Shown here in pieces: positions 58,720 through 59,428 of a DNA stretch of 59,428 bases. Location of the stretch: positions 1-59,428 of the forward strand of contig CABUDK010000004.1 of NCBI GenBank assembly GCA_902490315.1. The letters run 5' to 3'. A program made the translations under genes and the position numbers. The notes beneath the pieces were generated by a model, which did no database searches, was not told where the DNA came from, and was given only the letters and a program-made list of their open reading frames with translations. Origin of the DNA: an uncultured Porphyromonas sp. (GTDB lineage Bacteria > Bacteroidota > Bacteroidia > Bacteroidales > Porphyromonadaceae). Each line of letters begins with the position of its first letter. Positions within the stretch are counted from its first letter, which is position 1.

Positions 58720-58768
58720 CCTAAAACGATATTGACAGACAATAATACTAACCAAAACCAACAATCTA

Positions 58769-59062
58769 ATGGATTATGGCAATTGGGCAATAACATCTCA
58801 ACAGCTTGGGAAGATTCACTACACCCTCTCTCACGATCTAAAAGATGTAACGATTACCAATTATGAGATAGACAAGCTGATTGTTTCGAGTATGGAGAAA
58901 CGAGACAACTCATTTACTTCAAAATATATAAATGTCGCTCCTACATCTCAGATGGAAATTGGAGAAGGGGAGTCAATGATATTAAATAGTTCCGAAGTTT
59001 CAATTCAAGGAGATTTCAGAGTACAGAAAGGAGGTTACTTCGTTATTAACATTGAAAGGTAA
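58769..59062 (+). CDS. Hypothetical 97-aa protein
   Basis: No signal peptide or membrane segment is seen. The C-terminal half (MEIGEGESMILNSSEVSIQGDFRVQKGGYFVINIER) resembles the beta-helix-like phrase (I-x-L-x-x-G-F-x-V-x-x-G-x-x-F) found near the ends of many Bacteroidetes secreted proteins, so this could be the surviving tail of a larger secreted protein or a small cytoplasmic/exported protein of its own. It has a promoter-like box and is followed 7 bp later by the next gene. Confidence 0.55.
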   Translation: MDYGNWAITSQQLGKIHYTLSHDLKDVTITNYEIDKLIVSSMEKRDNSFTSKYINVAPTSQMEIGEGESMILNSSEVSIQGDFRVQKGGYFVINIER

Positions 59063-59069
59063 AGAGACG

Positions 59070-59428
59070 ATGAATAGCAAAGTTATTTTAGCATCACTTG
59101 TGATGGGAATGCTATGTGCTATAACCCTGCAAGCACAAGAGGCTCTGCCCCTGCATCCTGGCGTGGGGTCGGAGTGGTATTATGACTATGCCACCTTAAG
59201 AGTCCCCTACGGATATGAGTATGGGTGTGTCAAAGTGGCTATCGTTCGAGACACAATTGTAGATGAGATCCCCTGTCTTAAGACTGTCACGGAGTTTTAT
59301 AACGAGCGGGGACATTTATTCGATCGCAAGACAGGGTTGGTGCTTTATGAAGGTGCTAAGGCGTACGACCTATGCGATGGTAAGAAGTATCTCAAGTATG
59401 ACCTTGATGCTCAGGAGGGAGAGGAGGT
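59070..59428 (+). CDS. Secreted protein, N-terminal part (cut by window edge)
   Basis: The ATG at 59070 opens a reading frame to the window end. It begins with a signal peptide (MNSKVILASLVMGMLCAITL, cleavage near QAQ), followed by ALPLHPGVGSEWYYDY and VVRD-like IVRDTIVDEIPCLKTVTEFY, then LVLYEGAKAYDL. This looks like the N terminus of a Porphyromonas secreted protein, perhaps another T9SS substrate; its C terminus is outside the window. It probably forms a transcript with the 97-aa ORF. Confidence 0.7.
   Translation, partial: MNSKVILASLVMGMLCAITLQAQEALPLHPGVGSEWYYDYATLRVPYGYEYGCVKVAIVRDTIVDEIPCLKTVTEFYNERGHLFDRKTGLVLYEGAKAYDLCDGKKYLKYDLDAQEGEE

Overview
The window looks like a chromosome segment of a Porphyromonas-type member of the Bacteroidales (close to P. 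asaccharolytica/uenonis by feel; species not determinable here). Signs are the T9SS regulator PorX, several secreted proteins with type IX secretion C-terminal domains, Bacteroidetes -7 boxes (TAnnTTTG, e.g. TACCTTTG) before many genes, little Shine-Dalgarno sequence, and a typical housekeeping set. No phage, plasmid, CRISPR array, rRNA or tRNA was seen.

Layout. 1-6 kb (mostly minus): surE (cut by the edge), FKBP lipoprotein, glyS, comF-like gene, recX, prmC, with ribD divergent. 6-20 kb (minus): a secreted leucine-rich repeat (LRR) protein with InlB-type repeats, a copper P-type ATPase, a phosphodiesterase, a DEAD-box helicase, GAPDH, a urea transporter, an FtsX/LolE-type permease, an ABC-F protein and a lytic transglycosylase. 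20.8-23.1 kb: a four-gene envelope lipoprotein operon (CsgG-like, unknown lipoprotein, DUF4810-like, GNA1162/DUF799-like) whose terminator is followed at once by a truncated group II intron. 23.9-29.1 kb: two large LRR secreted proteins. 29.5-33.7 kb: gmd, fcl, porX, tsaE. 33.9-38.5 kb (minus): LRR protein plus two lipoproteins. 39-43.4 kb: rbfA, permease, DUF4924-like gene, rfbD, MATE exporter. 43.8-51.1 kb: porin, pdxJ, exbB-exbD-tonB, DJ-1-like gene, two ABC-2 permeases. 51.3-59.4 kb: two LRR proteins, a secreted Omp28-like protein, a decayed LRR gene tail and the start of another secreted protein.

Functionally the segment is surface oriented. PorX controls the T9SS; six LRR proteins and the Omp28-like protein are probable T9SS cargo or surface proteins; gmd, fcl and rfbD supply sugars for surface glycans; ExbB-ExbD-TonB energises outer membrane transport.

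The most unusual content is in the spacers. Seven copies of an apparently undescribed ~150-230 bp element carry three (once five) palindromic CTTCCGAAG units at exactly 21-bp spacing, flanked by palindromes whose sequence is specific to each copy, often next to 7-bp (CTCTAAY) and 9-bp (CTAGTGNCA) tandem repeats. A second family (GTAGGGACGCACGG) forms ~91-bp long palindromes. A 175-bp MITE-like insertion, a truncated intron and a pseudogene tail complete a picture of repeat-driven remodelling around surface genes.
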